From Rhizobium anhuiense (GTDB lineage: Bacteria; Pseudomonadota; Alphaproteobacteria; Rhizobiales; Rhizobiaceae): a stretch of DNA of 64,000 nt. Where the stretch lies: positions 186,001 to 250,000 of the forward strand of contig NZ_ML133521.1 of assembly GCF_003985145.1 (NCBI RefSeq), given 5' to 3'. The notes beneath the pieces were generated by a model. The model was given only the letters and a program-made list of their open reading frames with translations, ran no database searches and was not told the origin of the DNA. The first letter of the stretch is position 1; each line of letters opens with the position of its first letter. This document shows positions 7,355 through 16,340 of this stretch, piece after piece. The position numbers were made by a program, and so were the translations under genes.

Positions 7355-9697
7355 TCAGGCGACGGCGCTCGCGGCTTTGCGAAAACAATCGAGGTCGCCA
7401 ACAGGAACCGGTTTGGAGAAGAAATAGCCTTGGAGATCGGTGCAGCCGAGGGCGGCCAGAAAGTCGCGTTGATATTCGGTTTCGACGCCTTCCGCCGTCG
7501 TCGAGATCCCGAGGTTGCGGCTGAGCGCGACGATGGCGCCGATGATGGCCGCTCCGTTGGCTTTTGTCCCGAGTTGCGAGACGAAGGATCGGTCGATCTT
7601 GATACGGTCGATATCGAAACGCACCAGATGGCTGAGGCAGGAAAAGCCGGTTCCGAAATCATCCAGCGAAATCTGAACACCTCGGCTGCGCAGCGACCTC
7701 AGCACGGTATAGACATCCGAATTATCCTCGATGAGCGAGGACTCGGTGAGCTCCAACTCGAGCTGGGACGGCGGCAGGCCGCTCTCCTGCAGCACGGCGA
7801 AGACTTCCTCGGCAAAATTCGGCCTTCTCAACTGGGCGGGAGACACGTTGACCGCAACAAATGTGCCTTCCGGCCATTTGCGGGCAGCCCTGCAGGCTTC
7901 GCGCAATACCCAGAAACCGAGAGCGTCGATGAGGCCGCCTTCCTCGGCGACTGGGATGAAGCTCGCAGGCGTCAACAATCCGCGCTGACTGTGACGCCAG
8001 CGCACCAGAGCCTCCGCGCCAGACGCCGTATATCCCGGCTCTGCACGATGTACCGTCTGGTAGTAGACCTCGAGCGATCCGTAGTCCGGCCTGTTCGCAA
8101 GCGGTTCGGATGGTGAACCGTCCGCGGAGGAGGCCGCACTTTTGGCCAGAACGTCCCGCAATTCGTTCTTGAGAATGTCGCGCGCATTCCTGCCGCCGTC
8201 CATGGATGGGGAATAGATGCGCCACTGGCCTCTCCCGCCCATCTTTGCCTCGTATAGCGCGACATCGGCGTAGCGCATGATGTCATCGGCATTCCGTCCG
8301 GCGTCCGGTACGACGGTCACGCCGATCGAGCCGCCGACCCGTGCGACGGCCTCGCCCCGCAAAAGCGGGAAGGGCTTGCCGAGTTCGGCAACGATCGCGT
8401 CGCATATTGCCGGCAAAACCTGATCATCATCCTTGATATCACGCAGAAGCAGGGCGAACTCGTCCCCTCCGAGCCGGGCAAGCGTGTCGCCCGGACGAAG
8501 CAGGGCGCGAATCCGTTCCGCAGCCATCCTGATGAGTTCATCGCCGGCGGCATGGCCGAACGTGTCGTTCACGGCCTTGAAGCGGTCGAGGTCGAGAAGT
8601 GCGACCGCCGAGCGCTCGGTCGAATTCTGCGTCTCGGCCAGGCACTCCTCAAACCGCATCGCGAACAAGGCGCGATTGGGAAGGTTGGTCAGCACATCAT
8701 GCAAGGCGAGCTGCCTTGCGTGCAGCTCGCTTTTCTTCAACTCGCCGAGACTGCTTCGCAGGCGCACCAGCAGGACCGAGAACAGGATCGCGATCACCAG
8801 GGCGGCAATCGAAAGCGCCGGCATCAACCGGCCGATCACCCTCGAACCCGGAAGATCGGGCCGCCACACGATGAAGCCGATCGGCTCGCCGTTTGCCGTG
8901 GCGTCGATCTGGAAGGCAACTTCGTTTTCGTCTGCGTCGGCCGTGCGCGCGAAGCGCGCGCCGTTGAGGCCCTGTTGCCGGCTCAATTCGTCCAGCGCCG
9001 CACCGTCGATAAACCGCACGACGATCAGGAATTGCCGCATCGTCTGCCGTTGCCCCTCATCGGGTTCGTTGATGGCGACCACGCCGACGATCGTCGGCCG
9101 ACCTTCCAGCCGCATCAGATTGGCGAGCGCTGGGTTGGAGCTGCCAGTGCTTGCAAGGCGGCTTTCCATTGAGGACGGTGTTCTCTCGTTGGAAACCGTG
9201 CCTTGTCTCAACCCAAGGCGGGCATCCTGAAGCAGCGGCAAAAACAGAGGCTTCATCCAGCGATAACGCTTTTCCGTTTGGGCGTCCGCCAGCATGAGCA
9301 ACTGCGCCTTCTCGTCGACGACGAAGGCCTGATCGTAGCCGAAGGCGGACATTGCGGTCTGGCTGATCGCACTCCCGGCCGCCGCCGTCAGAACCGCGTC
9401 GAGGCTGGAGGAACCTCCGGCCGAACGGGCGGCGGGATAAACACGGGTGAGATAGCCGTTGCCGAACTGGCCGATGACATGCGCGACTTGATCGACCTGT
9501 TCGCGCAAGCGGGCATTGACAAGGTGGCGCTGTCGATCAAGGGCGGCAGCATCGCTCTCGGTTCCCGCCCACAGTGCCGACAGCACGACCAGTCCGATCG
9601 CTCCAAGCCCGCTGACGGCAATCAGAAACAGAATTCTCCCCGAAGCAATCCAGGACTGCTGAAACGTGTTGGAGCTGGAAGGAAGAACGATGTGCAA
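7355..9697 (-). CDS. Membrane CHASE4-GGDEF-EAL c-di-GMP protein
   Basis: About 780 residues. Order: transmembrane helix (about 14-36), periplasmic CHASE4-like sensor (about 40-290), second helix (about 295-315), GGDEF domain with ARLGGDEF, and EAL domain with AEALVRW. The allosteric RxxD (RPGD) lies five residues before GGDEF. Catalytic EAL-domain residues are all present: NVSPAQ, ELTES, SLDDFGTGFS, IKID, TAEGVE. It could therefore both make and destroy c-di-GMP in response to a periplasmic cue. The frame runs up to an ATG at 9835, which would overlap the divergent binding-protein gene; the TTG at 9697 with an AGGGG site 7 bases upstream is preferred. Confidence 0.88.
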   Translation of the reverse strand: MHIVLPSSSNTFQQSWIASGRILFLIAVSGLGAIGLVVLSALWAGTESDAAALDRQRHLVNARLREQVDQVAHVIGQFGNGYLTRVYPAARSAGGSSSLDAVLTAAAGSAISQTAMSAFGYDQAFVVDEKAQLLMLADAQTEKRYRWMKPLFLPLLQDARLGLRQGTVSNERTPSSMESRLASTGSSNPALANLMRLEGRPTIVGVVAINEPDEGQRQTMRQFLIVVRFIDGAALDELSRQQGLNGARFARTADADENEVAFQIDATANGEPIGFIVWRPDLPGSRVIGRLMPALSIAALVIAILFSVLLVRLRSSLGELKKSELHARQLALHDVLTNLPNRALFAMRFEECLAETQNSTERSAVALLDLDRFKAVNDTFGHAAGDELIRMAAERIRALLRPGDTLARLGGDEFALLLRDIKDDDQVLPAICDAIVAELGKPFPLLRGEAVARVGGSIGVTVVPDAGRNADDIMRYADVALYEAKMGGRGQWRIYSPSMDGGRNARDILKNELRDVLAKSAASSADGSPSEPLANRPDYGSLEVYYQTVHRAEPGYTASGAEALVRWRHSQRGLLTPASFIPVAEEGGLIDALGFWVLREACRAARKWPEGTFVAVNVSPAQLRRPNFAEEVFAVLQESGLPPSQLELELTESSLIEDNSDVYTVLRSLRSRGVQISLDDFGTGFSCLSHLVRFDIDRIKIDRSFVSQLGTKANGAAIIGAIVALSRNLGISTTAEGVETEYQRDFLAALGCTDLQGYFFSKPVPVGDLDCFRKAASAVA

Positions 9698-9821
9698 GCC
9701 TGGACCCCTGAACACCACGACACGGGCGCATTGGCCGAGGCTAACAAAGAAGCGTTCACGTAGAATTAAAAGCTGCGGCGCACTATGGGCGAGATCGATA
9801 CGCCCCAAGGAGCTCCCGACG

Positions 9822-10622
9822 ATGCGCATATCCATTCAGACTATCGTGCGCGGCGCGCTGATGACGGGCGCGGTGGGTGTCTTTCTGGCGATCTCGCCGC
9901 TCGAGGTGGCTGCGCAAGATCGCATGCCGATGAGAATTGCCGTCGAAGGTGCATTTCCGCCCTTCAATTATCTCGATGCGAATAACAAGCTGCAAGGCTT
10001 CGACATCGATATAGCCAATGCCCTCTGCGAGGTCGGCAAGTTCGAATGCGAATTCATCATCGAGAAGTGGGACGACATCATTCCCAATCTCGTTGCCGGG
10101 AAATACGACTCGATCATCTCATCCATGTCGATGAGCCTTGAGCGGCGTCAAAAGGTTGCCTTCACTGAAAAATACTACAACAGTCCGTCGGTATTTATTG
10201 CCCGGAAGGATTCCGCAATCAGCGATGTCAGCCCCGCCGCTCTCAGCGACAAAATTCTTGGCGTGACGTCGTCGACGGCGCAGGAATCCTATGCCAACCA
10301 TCTTTATCCGGACATGAAAAAGACGGTGTTTCGGTCTTCGCCGGAATTATACAAAGGCCTGGCGGATGGGAGCGTGGACATTATTCTCGAGGATAAACTC
10401 GCCATCTACGACTGGATTGCGAACACGAAGGCGGGAAGCTGCTGCGAGTTCAAGGGGCCGGATCTGGTCGATATCACCTATTTTGGCGAAGGTGCCGGGA
10501 TCGCGCTGCGCCTCGATGACAAGGAGCGCCTTGCGCGCCTGAACGAAGCGTTGAAGAGCATCAAGGCGGACGGGACCTACGACATGATCAACGCAAAATA
10601 TTTTCCGTTCAGCATTCAGTAG
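9822..10622 (+). CDS. Orphan amino-acid-type periplasmic binding protein (SBP family 3)
   Basis: A 266-residue protein with a signal peptide (about 1-31, ending EVAAQ) and the SBP_bac_3 opening MRIAVEGAFPPFNY and GFDIDIANALC. It ends in NAKYFPF, typical of histidine/lysine-arginine-ornithine binding proteins. The ATG at 9822 has an AAGGAG site. No permease or ATPase gene lies next to it; it may serve a transporter encoded elsewhere, or act as a ligand sensor for the divergently transcribed c-di-GMP protein. The second idea is inference from position only. Confidence 0.85.
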   Translation: MRISIQTIVRGALMTGAVGVFLAISPLEVAAQDRMPMRIAVEGAFPPFNYLDANNKLQGFDIDIANALCEVGKFECEFIIEKWDDIIPNLVAGKYDSIISSMSMSLERRQKVAFTEKYYNSPSVFIARKDSAISDVSPAALSDKILGVTSSTAQESYANHLYPDMKKTVFRSSPELYKGLADGSVDIILEDKLAIYDWIANTKAGSCCEFKGPDLVDITYFGEGAGIALRLDDKERLARLNEALKSIKADGTYDMINAKYFPFSIQ

Positions 10623-10656
10623 TTCGTCACTCAAATTGTCATGTGACAAATGCGGA

Positions 10657-10679
10657 ATGGCCGGTTTTCCGCCGGCCAT
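10657..10679. terminator. Hairpin between convergent genes
   Basis: ATGGCCGG and CCGGCCAT form a perfect 8-base stem around a 7-base loop, between the stop of the orphan binding protein and the stop of the convergent dehydrogenase. No U-run follows on either strand. Confidence 0.5.
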
Positions 10680-10711
10680 CCCTGTCAGGTAAAGTTCCTC
10701 GGTCGCAATCG

Positions 10712-11902
10712 CTAGGCGGCTTTCGCGACCTCGCCGTGCGGATCGAGGACATATTTCGTCGCCGCGCCCTGGTCGAAGCTCTCATATCCACTGGCGGCAT
10801 CGTCGAGCGGGATGACCTTGGCGTTGACGATATCCGCAATCGGCAGCCGGTCATGGAGGATCGCCTGCATGAGCTGGCGATTGTATTTGAGCACCGGGGT
10901 CTGGCCGGTGTGGAACGACTGCGCCTTGGCCCATCCGAGACCGAAACGCAGCGACAGATTGCCGTGTTTGGCGGCATTGTCGACGGCGCCCGGGTCTTCG
11001 GTGACATAGAGGCCGGGAATACCGATCGAACCTGCGGCGCGGGTAATCTCCATCATCTGGTTGAGCACGATCGCCGGCTGTTCGCCGCCCGAGTGGCCGC
11101 GGGCCTCGAAGCCGACCGCATCAATGGCGCTGTCCACCTCGTTGGTGCCGACGACCTGCGCGATCATATCGCCAAGACGGTCGCTCTTCGACAGGTCGAT
11201 CGGCTCGAAGCCGACCTTGGCCGCATGCGCCAGACGATCCTTGTTGAAATCGCCGATCATCACGACAGCAGCGCCGAGAATGCGAGCCGAAGCTGCAGCC
11301 GCAAGGCCGACAGGGCCGGCGCCTGCCACATAGACGGTCGAGCCGACACCGACGCCTGCCCGCACGGCGCCATGGAAGCCGGTGGGCAGAATGTCGGAGA
11401 GCATGGTGAGATCGCGGATCTTCGCCATCGCCTTGTCCCGATCGGGGATTTTCAGCAGGTTGAAATCCGCATAGGGAATGGTGACGTAGCGTGCCTGCCC
11501 GCCGATCCAGCCGCCCATGTCGACATAACCGTAAGCACCGCCGGCGCGGGCCGGGTTCACCGTCAGGCAGACACCGGTGTCTTGAGACTTGCAGCAGCGG
11601 CAACGGCCGCAGGCGACATTGAACGGCACCGAGACGATATCGCCGACGTCGAGCATCTCGACGTCGATGCCTTTCTCGATGATTTCGCCGGTGATTTCAT
11701 GACCGAGGACCAAGCCCGGCATCGCCGTCGTGCGGCCGCGGACCATGTGCTGGTCGGAGCCGCAGATATTGGTCGAGATCACCTTCAGGATCACACCGTG
11801 CTCGATGCGGCGGCCGTCGGGCGCTTCCAGCTTCGGGTCGTCGATGTCGCGAACTTCGACCTTGCCCGGCCGGAGATAGACGACGCCTCTATTCTTGCTC
11901 AT
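10712..11902 (-). CDS. fdhA: Glutathione-independent formaldehyde dehydrogenase (zinc alcohol dehydrogenase family)
   Basis: The 396 residues match the Pseudomonas FdhA type, a medium-chain NAD-dependent dehydrogenase/dismutase oxidising formaldehyde to formate. Catalytic zinc ligands appear in NICGSDQHM (Cys about 47) and GHEITGE; the structural zinc lobe has four cysteines in CGRCRCCKSQDTGVC (about 98-112). The cofactor fold shows AGAGPVGLAAAA near 193-204. The long insert before the Rossmann part (GGWIGGQARYV) is characteristic of this subgroup. It stands alone. Formaldehyde could come from demethylation of betaine-type compounds made by the carnitine operon further along, but no demethylase is in the window. 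Confidence 0.88.
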   Translation of the reverse strand: MSKNRGVVYLRPGKVEVRDIDDPKLEAPDGRRIEHGVILKVISTNICGSDQHMVRGRTTAMPGLVLGHEITGEIIEKGIDVEMLDVGDIVSVPFNVACGRCRCCKSQDTGVCLTVNPARAGGAYGYVDMGGWIGGQARYVTIPYADFNLLKIPDRDKAMAKIRDLTMLSDILPTGFHGAVRAGVGVGSTVYVAGAGPVGLAAAASARILGAAVVMIGDFNKDRLAHAAKVGFEPIDLSKSDRLGDMIAQVVGTNEVDSAIDAVGFEARGHSGGEQPAIVLNQMMEITRAAGSIGIPGLYVTEDPGAVDNAAKHGNLSLRFGLGWAKAQSFHTGQTPVLKYNRQLMQAILHDRLPIADIVNAKVIPLDDAASGYESFDQGAATKYVLDPHGEVAKAA

Positions 11903-12474
11903 GGATTCCTCCCACTTGTTTGAATGCCTCGATCTGCAACCGATGCAGCCGATGGCAACCTTCCCTCCGGCCTGCCTCCTCTGCAGCCCGGTCTACAACA
12001 CAGGATACCGCCGCATCGGGCGATATTCGGATTTTGCAAAAACAGATTGGATGGAGAAGAGAAGTGAACGCCCGGGTTTTGCCTGTCGTTCTGCTCGCGA
12101 TCGCCCGCCGCAATCCGTCGATTTGCTGTGCCAAGAGCTGGTTTCCGGCTCCAGAATCTCCTTTCGATCCGTCTCGATATCTCTCCGGATCTCTATCCGG
12201 CGATTTCCTTGAGGATTTCAGTTCTTCTACCGCTGCGGAACAGCGCCGGCGTCAGGCCGGTGTCCCAAGGTCCATTTCGCCAGTTTGCGAGATAGCGCTT
12301 TGAACACCACAAGCAAACCACGACTGACGGAAAACAGCGATCAAGAAAACGACATGGGCGCAACTCAAAGACGACAGTCGGCAAGGTCGCAATGGCTCGC
12401 TGCGTAGCGGAAATAATTGATCCCGCGAATACGGCGGTTTTTCGGATCGTCGGGGACGATTTGATATGGGAGAC
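11903..12474. other. Gene-free stretch (572 bases)
   Basis: Neither strand carries a reading frame with family resemblance, a ribosome site and a reasonable start. The part next to 11903 must hold the promoter and leader of fdhA. The rest looks like ordinary spacer DNA or thoroughly decayed sequence. Confidence 0.5.
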
Positions 12475-13380
12475 TTAGGCGCGATGTGGCCGCCGGCTGC
12501 GGTTGACGTCGATGGCCGTATGCCAGAGCACGGCGCCGAGGATGATCGCACCGCCGAAAAAGGTGGCGACGGGCGGCTGTTCGGAAAACAGCAGCCAGAC
12601 CCAGAAGGGCGTGAGCACGATTTCCATCGTGCCGATCAGCGCCGCCTCCGCCGGCGGCATCCGCTTTGCCCCGGCAAGAAAGAGCACCAGCGCCAGGGAA
12701 AAATTGGTCGCGCCGAAGGCGGCAAGGACGATCCAGTTGTGCAGGTCGAGCGAGCCGACCGAACCGAACGGCGCGAAGAGAACGAGGGTCAGGAAAGCGC
12801 TGACCACGGTCGGCGGCAGGCTCGGCACCTGCGGACTGATGCGCGGAATGATGATGACGAGCGCGAAGGACGCCGTCATGCCGAGCGCCAGCAGATCGCC
12901 CCACCCCGTCCCGCCCCCGATCGACGAGGCGACGATGACCGCGACGCCGAGGAGCGAGACGCCGCCGGCAATCAGCGTCCGCCTGGCGACCCTCTCCTTG
13001 AGGATGAGCCAGCCGAGCAGTGCCGCGATGAAGGGCGCGGTCGCATAGATCATCGTCACATTGGCGACGGTGGTCATGTAAAGCGACCCGATGAAGCATC
13101 CCTGACTGAAGGTCTGGCATGCGATCATCGCAAGTCCGGACGGATGGAAGACGGAACGCCATTGCTGCCGTGAAATACCCCCCTCGAGGAAAAGGCAGGG
13201 GATCAGCAGGAACAGGCCGCCGAACAACGACCGCCAGGCGATCGCCGTCCATACGTCAGTGGTGAGCAGCCGCGAATAGACGCCGCTCGCGCTCCAGGCA
13301 AGCGTCGCGGCAATGATGAGAAGCACACCCTTCTCGTGCTCGCTGCCTGCGAGGTGTCTGGCCGGATTTTCAAGGGTCAC
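12475..13380 (-). CDS. EamA/DMT superfamily transporter
   Basis: A 301-residue integral membrane protein with ten hydrophobic segments in two repeated halves of five, the layout of the drug/metabolite transporter (EamA) superfamily. Repeat signatures include AATLAWSASGVYSR at the start and an AALIGTMEIVLTPFWVWL segment near the end. Most members export metabolites or amino acids. The start is a GTG at 13380 with a weak ribosome site. It is divergent from a LysR regulator 101 bases away, a common arrangement for an effector-induced exporter. Substrate unknown. Confidence 0.85.
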   Translation of the reverse strand: MTLENPARHLAGSEHEKGVLLIIAATLAWSASGVYSRLLTTDVWTAIAWRSLFGGLFLLIPCLFLEGGISRQQWRSVFHPSGLAMIACQTFSQGCFIGSLYMTTVANVTMIYATAPFIAALLGWLILKERVARRTLIAGGVSLLGVAVIVASSIGGGTGWGDLLALGMTASFALVIIIPRISPQVPSLPPTVVSAFLTLVLFAPFGSVGSLDLHNWIVLAAFGATNFSLALVLFLAGAKRMPPAEAALIGTMEIVLTPFWVWLLFSEQPPVATFFGGAIILGAVLWHTAIDVNRSRRPHRA

Positions 13381-13458
13381 GCGGATATTCTCAAAGAAGG
13401 AAGTCGAACGCGGCTCTTTTCTGCCTCAAGAATTGACATTAGACAAACGAATAGTAGA

Positions 13459-13468
13459 GATAGCTATC
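13459..13468. promoter_or_regulatory. Short palindrome in the eamA-lysR promoter region
   Basis: GATAGCTATC is a perfect 10-base palindrome centred 18 bases before the LysR start codon, in the shared promoter region. LysR-type boxes are usually longer T-N11-A palindromes, so this is a weak candidate for the regulator's own site. Confidence 0.3.
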
Positions 13469-13481
13469 ATCGATTTTTTCT

Positions 13482-14357
13482 ATGGCTATTCCCATGCACG
13501 AGCCGATTGAGAGCGACCTGCTGAGGACCTTTCTTGTCGTCGCCGAGACCTCGAATTTCTCCGCGGCTGCCCAGCGCATCGGGCGGACGCAGTCGGCTGT
13601 CAGCACCCAGATCAAGAGGCTCGAGCAGACGATCGGCGAAGCTCTGTTCGAGCGCGGCGCCCGCGGTGTGCTGCTTACACGCCAGGGCATACAACTCGTG
13701 CCCTATGCCCGCCGGATCATCGACCTCCTAAGCGAGGCCGCCGCGACGATCCGCAGCAAACCGCTGGATGGGCCGGTGCGCATCGGAATTCCCGAGGAAT
13801 ACAGCCAGACGGTGCTGCCGGCGGCCCTTGCGGCTTTCGCCGTACGCCATCCGGCCGTCGAGGTCACGGTGTCCTGTGACTATACCGTCCGCAACCTCGC
13901 CGCCCTCGAGCGGGACGAACTCGATCTGGCCGTGGTCTTCGACTGGAGCGACCAGACGAAAGGCGAGGTCCTCTGTATCGACCCGACCGTCTGGGTCACA
14001 TCCATGGTTCACCGGCTGCACGATATCGATCCCCTGCCGATTGCGACCTATCGTAACTCCACCTGGTCGCGCGATTATGCGCTCCGGTCGCTGGAGCAGA
14101 TCGGCCGCCATTACCGGATCGCCTTCATCGCCGATACCGGCTCGGGGCTGAAGAATGCCGTGACCGCGGGCCTTGCCGTCACCACGCTGTGTCGCAGCAA
14201 CATTCCGCCCGGCTGCCGCGAGTTGACTGCCGAAGACGGCTTCCCACCGGTCGATTCCTCGAAAGTCGTGCTCCGGCGCAATCCCTACCGATCCAGTGAG
14301 GCAGTTCGCGAACTCGCGGATATGTTACGAGACGCCTTCCAGCCTACGTCGGTGTGA
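13482..14357 (+). CDS. LysR family transcriptional regulator
   Basis: A 291-residue regulator with the N-terminal helix-turn-helix at about 8-67 (FLVVAETSNFSAAAQRIG then QSAVSTQIKRLEQTIG) and a periplasmic-binding-protein-like effector domain from about 92. It is divergent from the EamA transporter gene, which it probably controls. Start ATG 13482 or 13494; neither has a clear ribosome site. Its 3' end overlaps by 14 bases the end of the convergent cdhR gene. Confidence 0.88.
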   Translation: MAIPMHEPIESDLLRTFLVVAETSNFSAAAQRIGRTQSAVSTQIKRLEQTIGEALFERGARGVLLTRQGIQLVPYARRIIDLLSEAAATIRSKPLDGPVRIGIPEEYSQTVLPAALAAFAVRHPAVEVTVSCDYTVRNLAALERDELDLAVVFDWSDQTKGEVLCIDPTVWVTSMVHRLHDIDPLPIATYRNSTWSRDYALRSLEQIGRHYRIAFIADTGSGLKNAVTAGLAVTTLCRSNIPPGCRELTAEDGFPPVDSSKVVLRRNPYRSSEAVRELADMLRDAFQPTSV

Positions 14358-15324
14358 TGCGGCGGCGCAGACGGCGCCGGGTCTCGGACGGGCTTTCTGA
14401 AAAACTCGCGCGGTAGCTTCTCGCAAATGCCGAGGCCGAGTTGAAGCCGGTCGCCGCCGCGATGTCGGCGAAGGAGGCGGTCGTCTCGATCACCTTGCGG
14501 CGCGCCGCGTTCAGGCGCAGCGCGAGATAATGCACATGCGGCGGCGCGCCGATGTTCTGCTGGAAGAGATCCTGCAGATGCCGGGCGCTGATGCCCACCC
14601 TGCGGGCGAGCCGCGTGAGAATCAGAGGCTGCTCGATATGCTCCTCCATGAGCTTTACTGCCTGCGCCACGCGGGGATCGTGCATGCGCAATCCCGCCGA
14701 GGCTGCCGAAAGCGGCTCATCGGCATGGAAGGACGGCTGCTCGTAGCGAAACAGCCGGCTGACTTCGAGCGCCAGCGAATAACCCTGCCGCTGCCGGATC
14801 ACCTCCAGCATCAGGTCGACGGTCGGAAGCGAACCTGAGGTCGTCAGCCGCTTGCCGTCGATGACAAAGCGATCCTTGACCGCTCGCACTTGCGGATAGG
14901 CCAGCGCAAAATCCTCGTAGTCCTCCCAATGAACGGTCGCCGGCAGTCCGTCGAGCAGGCTTGCTTCCGCCAGCAGCCATGTGCCGGATTCGATGCCGGC
15001 AATCACCGTACGGTAGCGGGCAGCCTGGGAGAGCTGCATCTTCAGCGCCGGCGTAGCACTTCGGCGCCAGTTGTAGCTGGCAAGCACGAAAAGCGGCGTA
15101 TCCTCGGTCGTCGCCTTGAAAGCGCCTTGGGCGGGCACGGCAATATCGCTGGTGGTCGGGACCGGTGCTCCATCCGGCGTCAGCAGCCGCCAGCGATAGA
15201 GCTCGCTGCCGGAAATGCGGTTGGCGCCGCGCAGCGGCTCGATGACCGAGGCGATCAGGATCAAATTCGCGTCCGGCAGGACGAGAAGGTCAATGTCGAG
15301 CCGTTCCGTCGATCGCTGCAGCAA
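14344..15324 (-). CDS. cdhR: GATase-1/AraC regulator, probable carnitine regulator CdhR
   Basis: A 326-residue regulator: a DJ-1/PfpI-like glutamine amidotransferase domain (about 10-185) and a C-terminal AraC double helix-turn-helix (about 220-320, with ILTRLARRVGISARHLQDLF and ADIAAATGFNSASAFARSYR). In the first domain the nucleophile elbow reads GIESGTWLLAE, so the catalytic cysteine is replaced, as expected for a ligand sensor. The start is a TTG at 15324 with GGAGG about six bases upstream. It diverges from the carnitine operon, and CdhR proteins of this architecture activate carnitine catabolism in Pseudomonas. Which ligand it senses here is inference. Confidence 0.82.
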   Translation of the reverse strand: MLQRSTERLDIDLLVLPDANLILIASVIEPLRGANRISGSELYRWRLLTPDGAPVPTTSDIAVPAQGAFKATTEDTPLFVLASYNWRRSATPALKMQLSQAARYRTVIAGIESGTWLLAEASLLDGLPATVHWEDYEDFALAYPQVRAVKDRFVIDGKRLTTSGSLPTVDLMLEVIRQRQGYSLALEVSRLFRYEQPSFHADEPLSAASAGLRMHDPRVAQAVKLMEEHIEQPLILTRLARRVGISARHLQDLFQQNIGAPPHVHYLALRLNAARRKVIETTASFADIAAATGFNSASAFARSYRASFSESPSETRRRLRRRITPT

Positions 15325-15430
15325 GGTCGCCTCCGTCGAGTTCCGATAATGTATCGATTACTTCCGAAAGTGCAACGCATCGCCATCCATCCTGTCGCGT
15401 AATGCTGACAAGACGAGGGAGAACAAGAAC

Positions 15431-16333
15431 ATGCCTCTTGCGATGAACCGCGATGTTTTCATCACCTGTGCCGTCACCGGCGCCGGCGATACGGTTTCCA
15501 AATCCAGCCACGTGCCGATCACGCCCAAGCAGATCGCCGAGTCCGCCATCGACGCGGCAAAGGCCGGGGCTGCGGTGGTCCACTGCCATGTCCGGGATCC
15601 GGACACGGGTGCCGCCAGCCGCCGCAACGACCTCTACAGGGAAGTCACCGACCGCATCCGCTCGGCCGATATCGACGTCGTGCTCAATCTCACCGCCGGC
15701 ATGGGCGGGGACCTGATCTTCGGCGATGTCGAAAGCCCCCTTCCCCTCAATCCGAAGGGCACCGATATGGCCGGCGCCACCGAGCGCGTCAGCCATGTCG
15801 CCGAATGCCTGCCTGAGATCTGCACGCTCGACTGCGGCACGATGAACTTCAACCTCGGCGACTATGTCATGACCAACACGCCGGCCATGCTGCGGGCGAT
15901 GGCGAAGAAGATGACCGATCTCGGCGTGCGGCCCGAGATTGAAGCCTTCGACACCGGCCATCTCTGGTTTGCCAAGCAGCTTGCCGAGGAAGGCCTGATC
16001 GAAGATCCGGTGCTGATCCAGCTCTGCATGGGCATTCCCTGGGGCGCGCCGGACGATCTCAATACCTTTATGGCGATGGTCAACAACGTTCCGCAGAGTT
16101 GGACCTTCTCAGCCTTTTCGATCGGCCGTAACGCCATGGCCTATCCGGCGGCCGCGGTTCTCGCCGGCGGCAACGTGCGCGTCGGCCTGGAGGACAACCT
16201 TTTCGTCGGCAAGGGCCAGCTCGCCACCAATGCGCAGCTCGTGGAAAAGGCGGTGCAGGTGGTCGAAGGCATGGGTGCCCGGATCATCGGTCCGGAAGAC
16301 GTTCGCAAGAAACTCAAACTGACGAAGCGCTGA
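15431..16333 (+). CDS. cdhC: 3-dehydrocarnitine:acetyl-CoA cleavage enzyme (BKACE/DUF849)
   Basis: A 300-residue beta-keto acid cleavage enzyme. The zinc site shows in VVHCHVRDPDTG (about 39-50), and GLEDN near 256 supplies the conserved glutamate. Members condense a beta-keto acid with acetyl-CoA, releasing acetoacetate and a new acyl-CoA. In carnitine catabolism 3-dehydrocarnitine becomes betainyl-CoA plus acetoacetate. Position directly before carnitine dehydrogenase and downstream of CdhR points strongly to that role. It is the first gene of the long operon; the spacing to the next gene is 7 bases. Confidence 0.88.
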   Translation: MPLAMNRDVFITCAVTGAGDTVSKSSHVPITPKQIAESAIDAAKAGAAVVHCHVRDPDTGAASRRNDLYREVTDRIRSADIDVVLNLTAGMGGDLIFGDVESPLPLNPKGTDMAGATERVSHVAECLPEICTLDCGTMNFNLGDYVMTNTPAMLRAMAKKMTDLGVRPEIEAFDTGHLWFAKQLAEEGLIEDPVLIQLCMGIPWGAPDDLNTFMAMVNNVPQSWTFSAFSIGRNAMAYPAAAVLAGGNVRVGLEDNLFVGKGQLATNAQLVEKAVQVVEGMGARIIGPEDVRKKLKLTKR

Positions 16334-16340
16334 GGACGGC

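Noticed and set aside
9698..9835. N-terminal extension of the c-di-GMP protein to an ATG at 9835
   Set aside because: It would overlap the ribosome site and start of the divergent binding-protein gene, and it adds residues with no signal or membrane character before the first helix.
12193..12384. Possible AraC C-terminal remnant on the minus strand (segment GLTPALFRS)
   Set aside because: Only about nine residues resemble an AraC end, and no helix-turn-helix lies upstream in any frame; too little to call.
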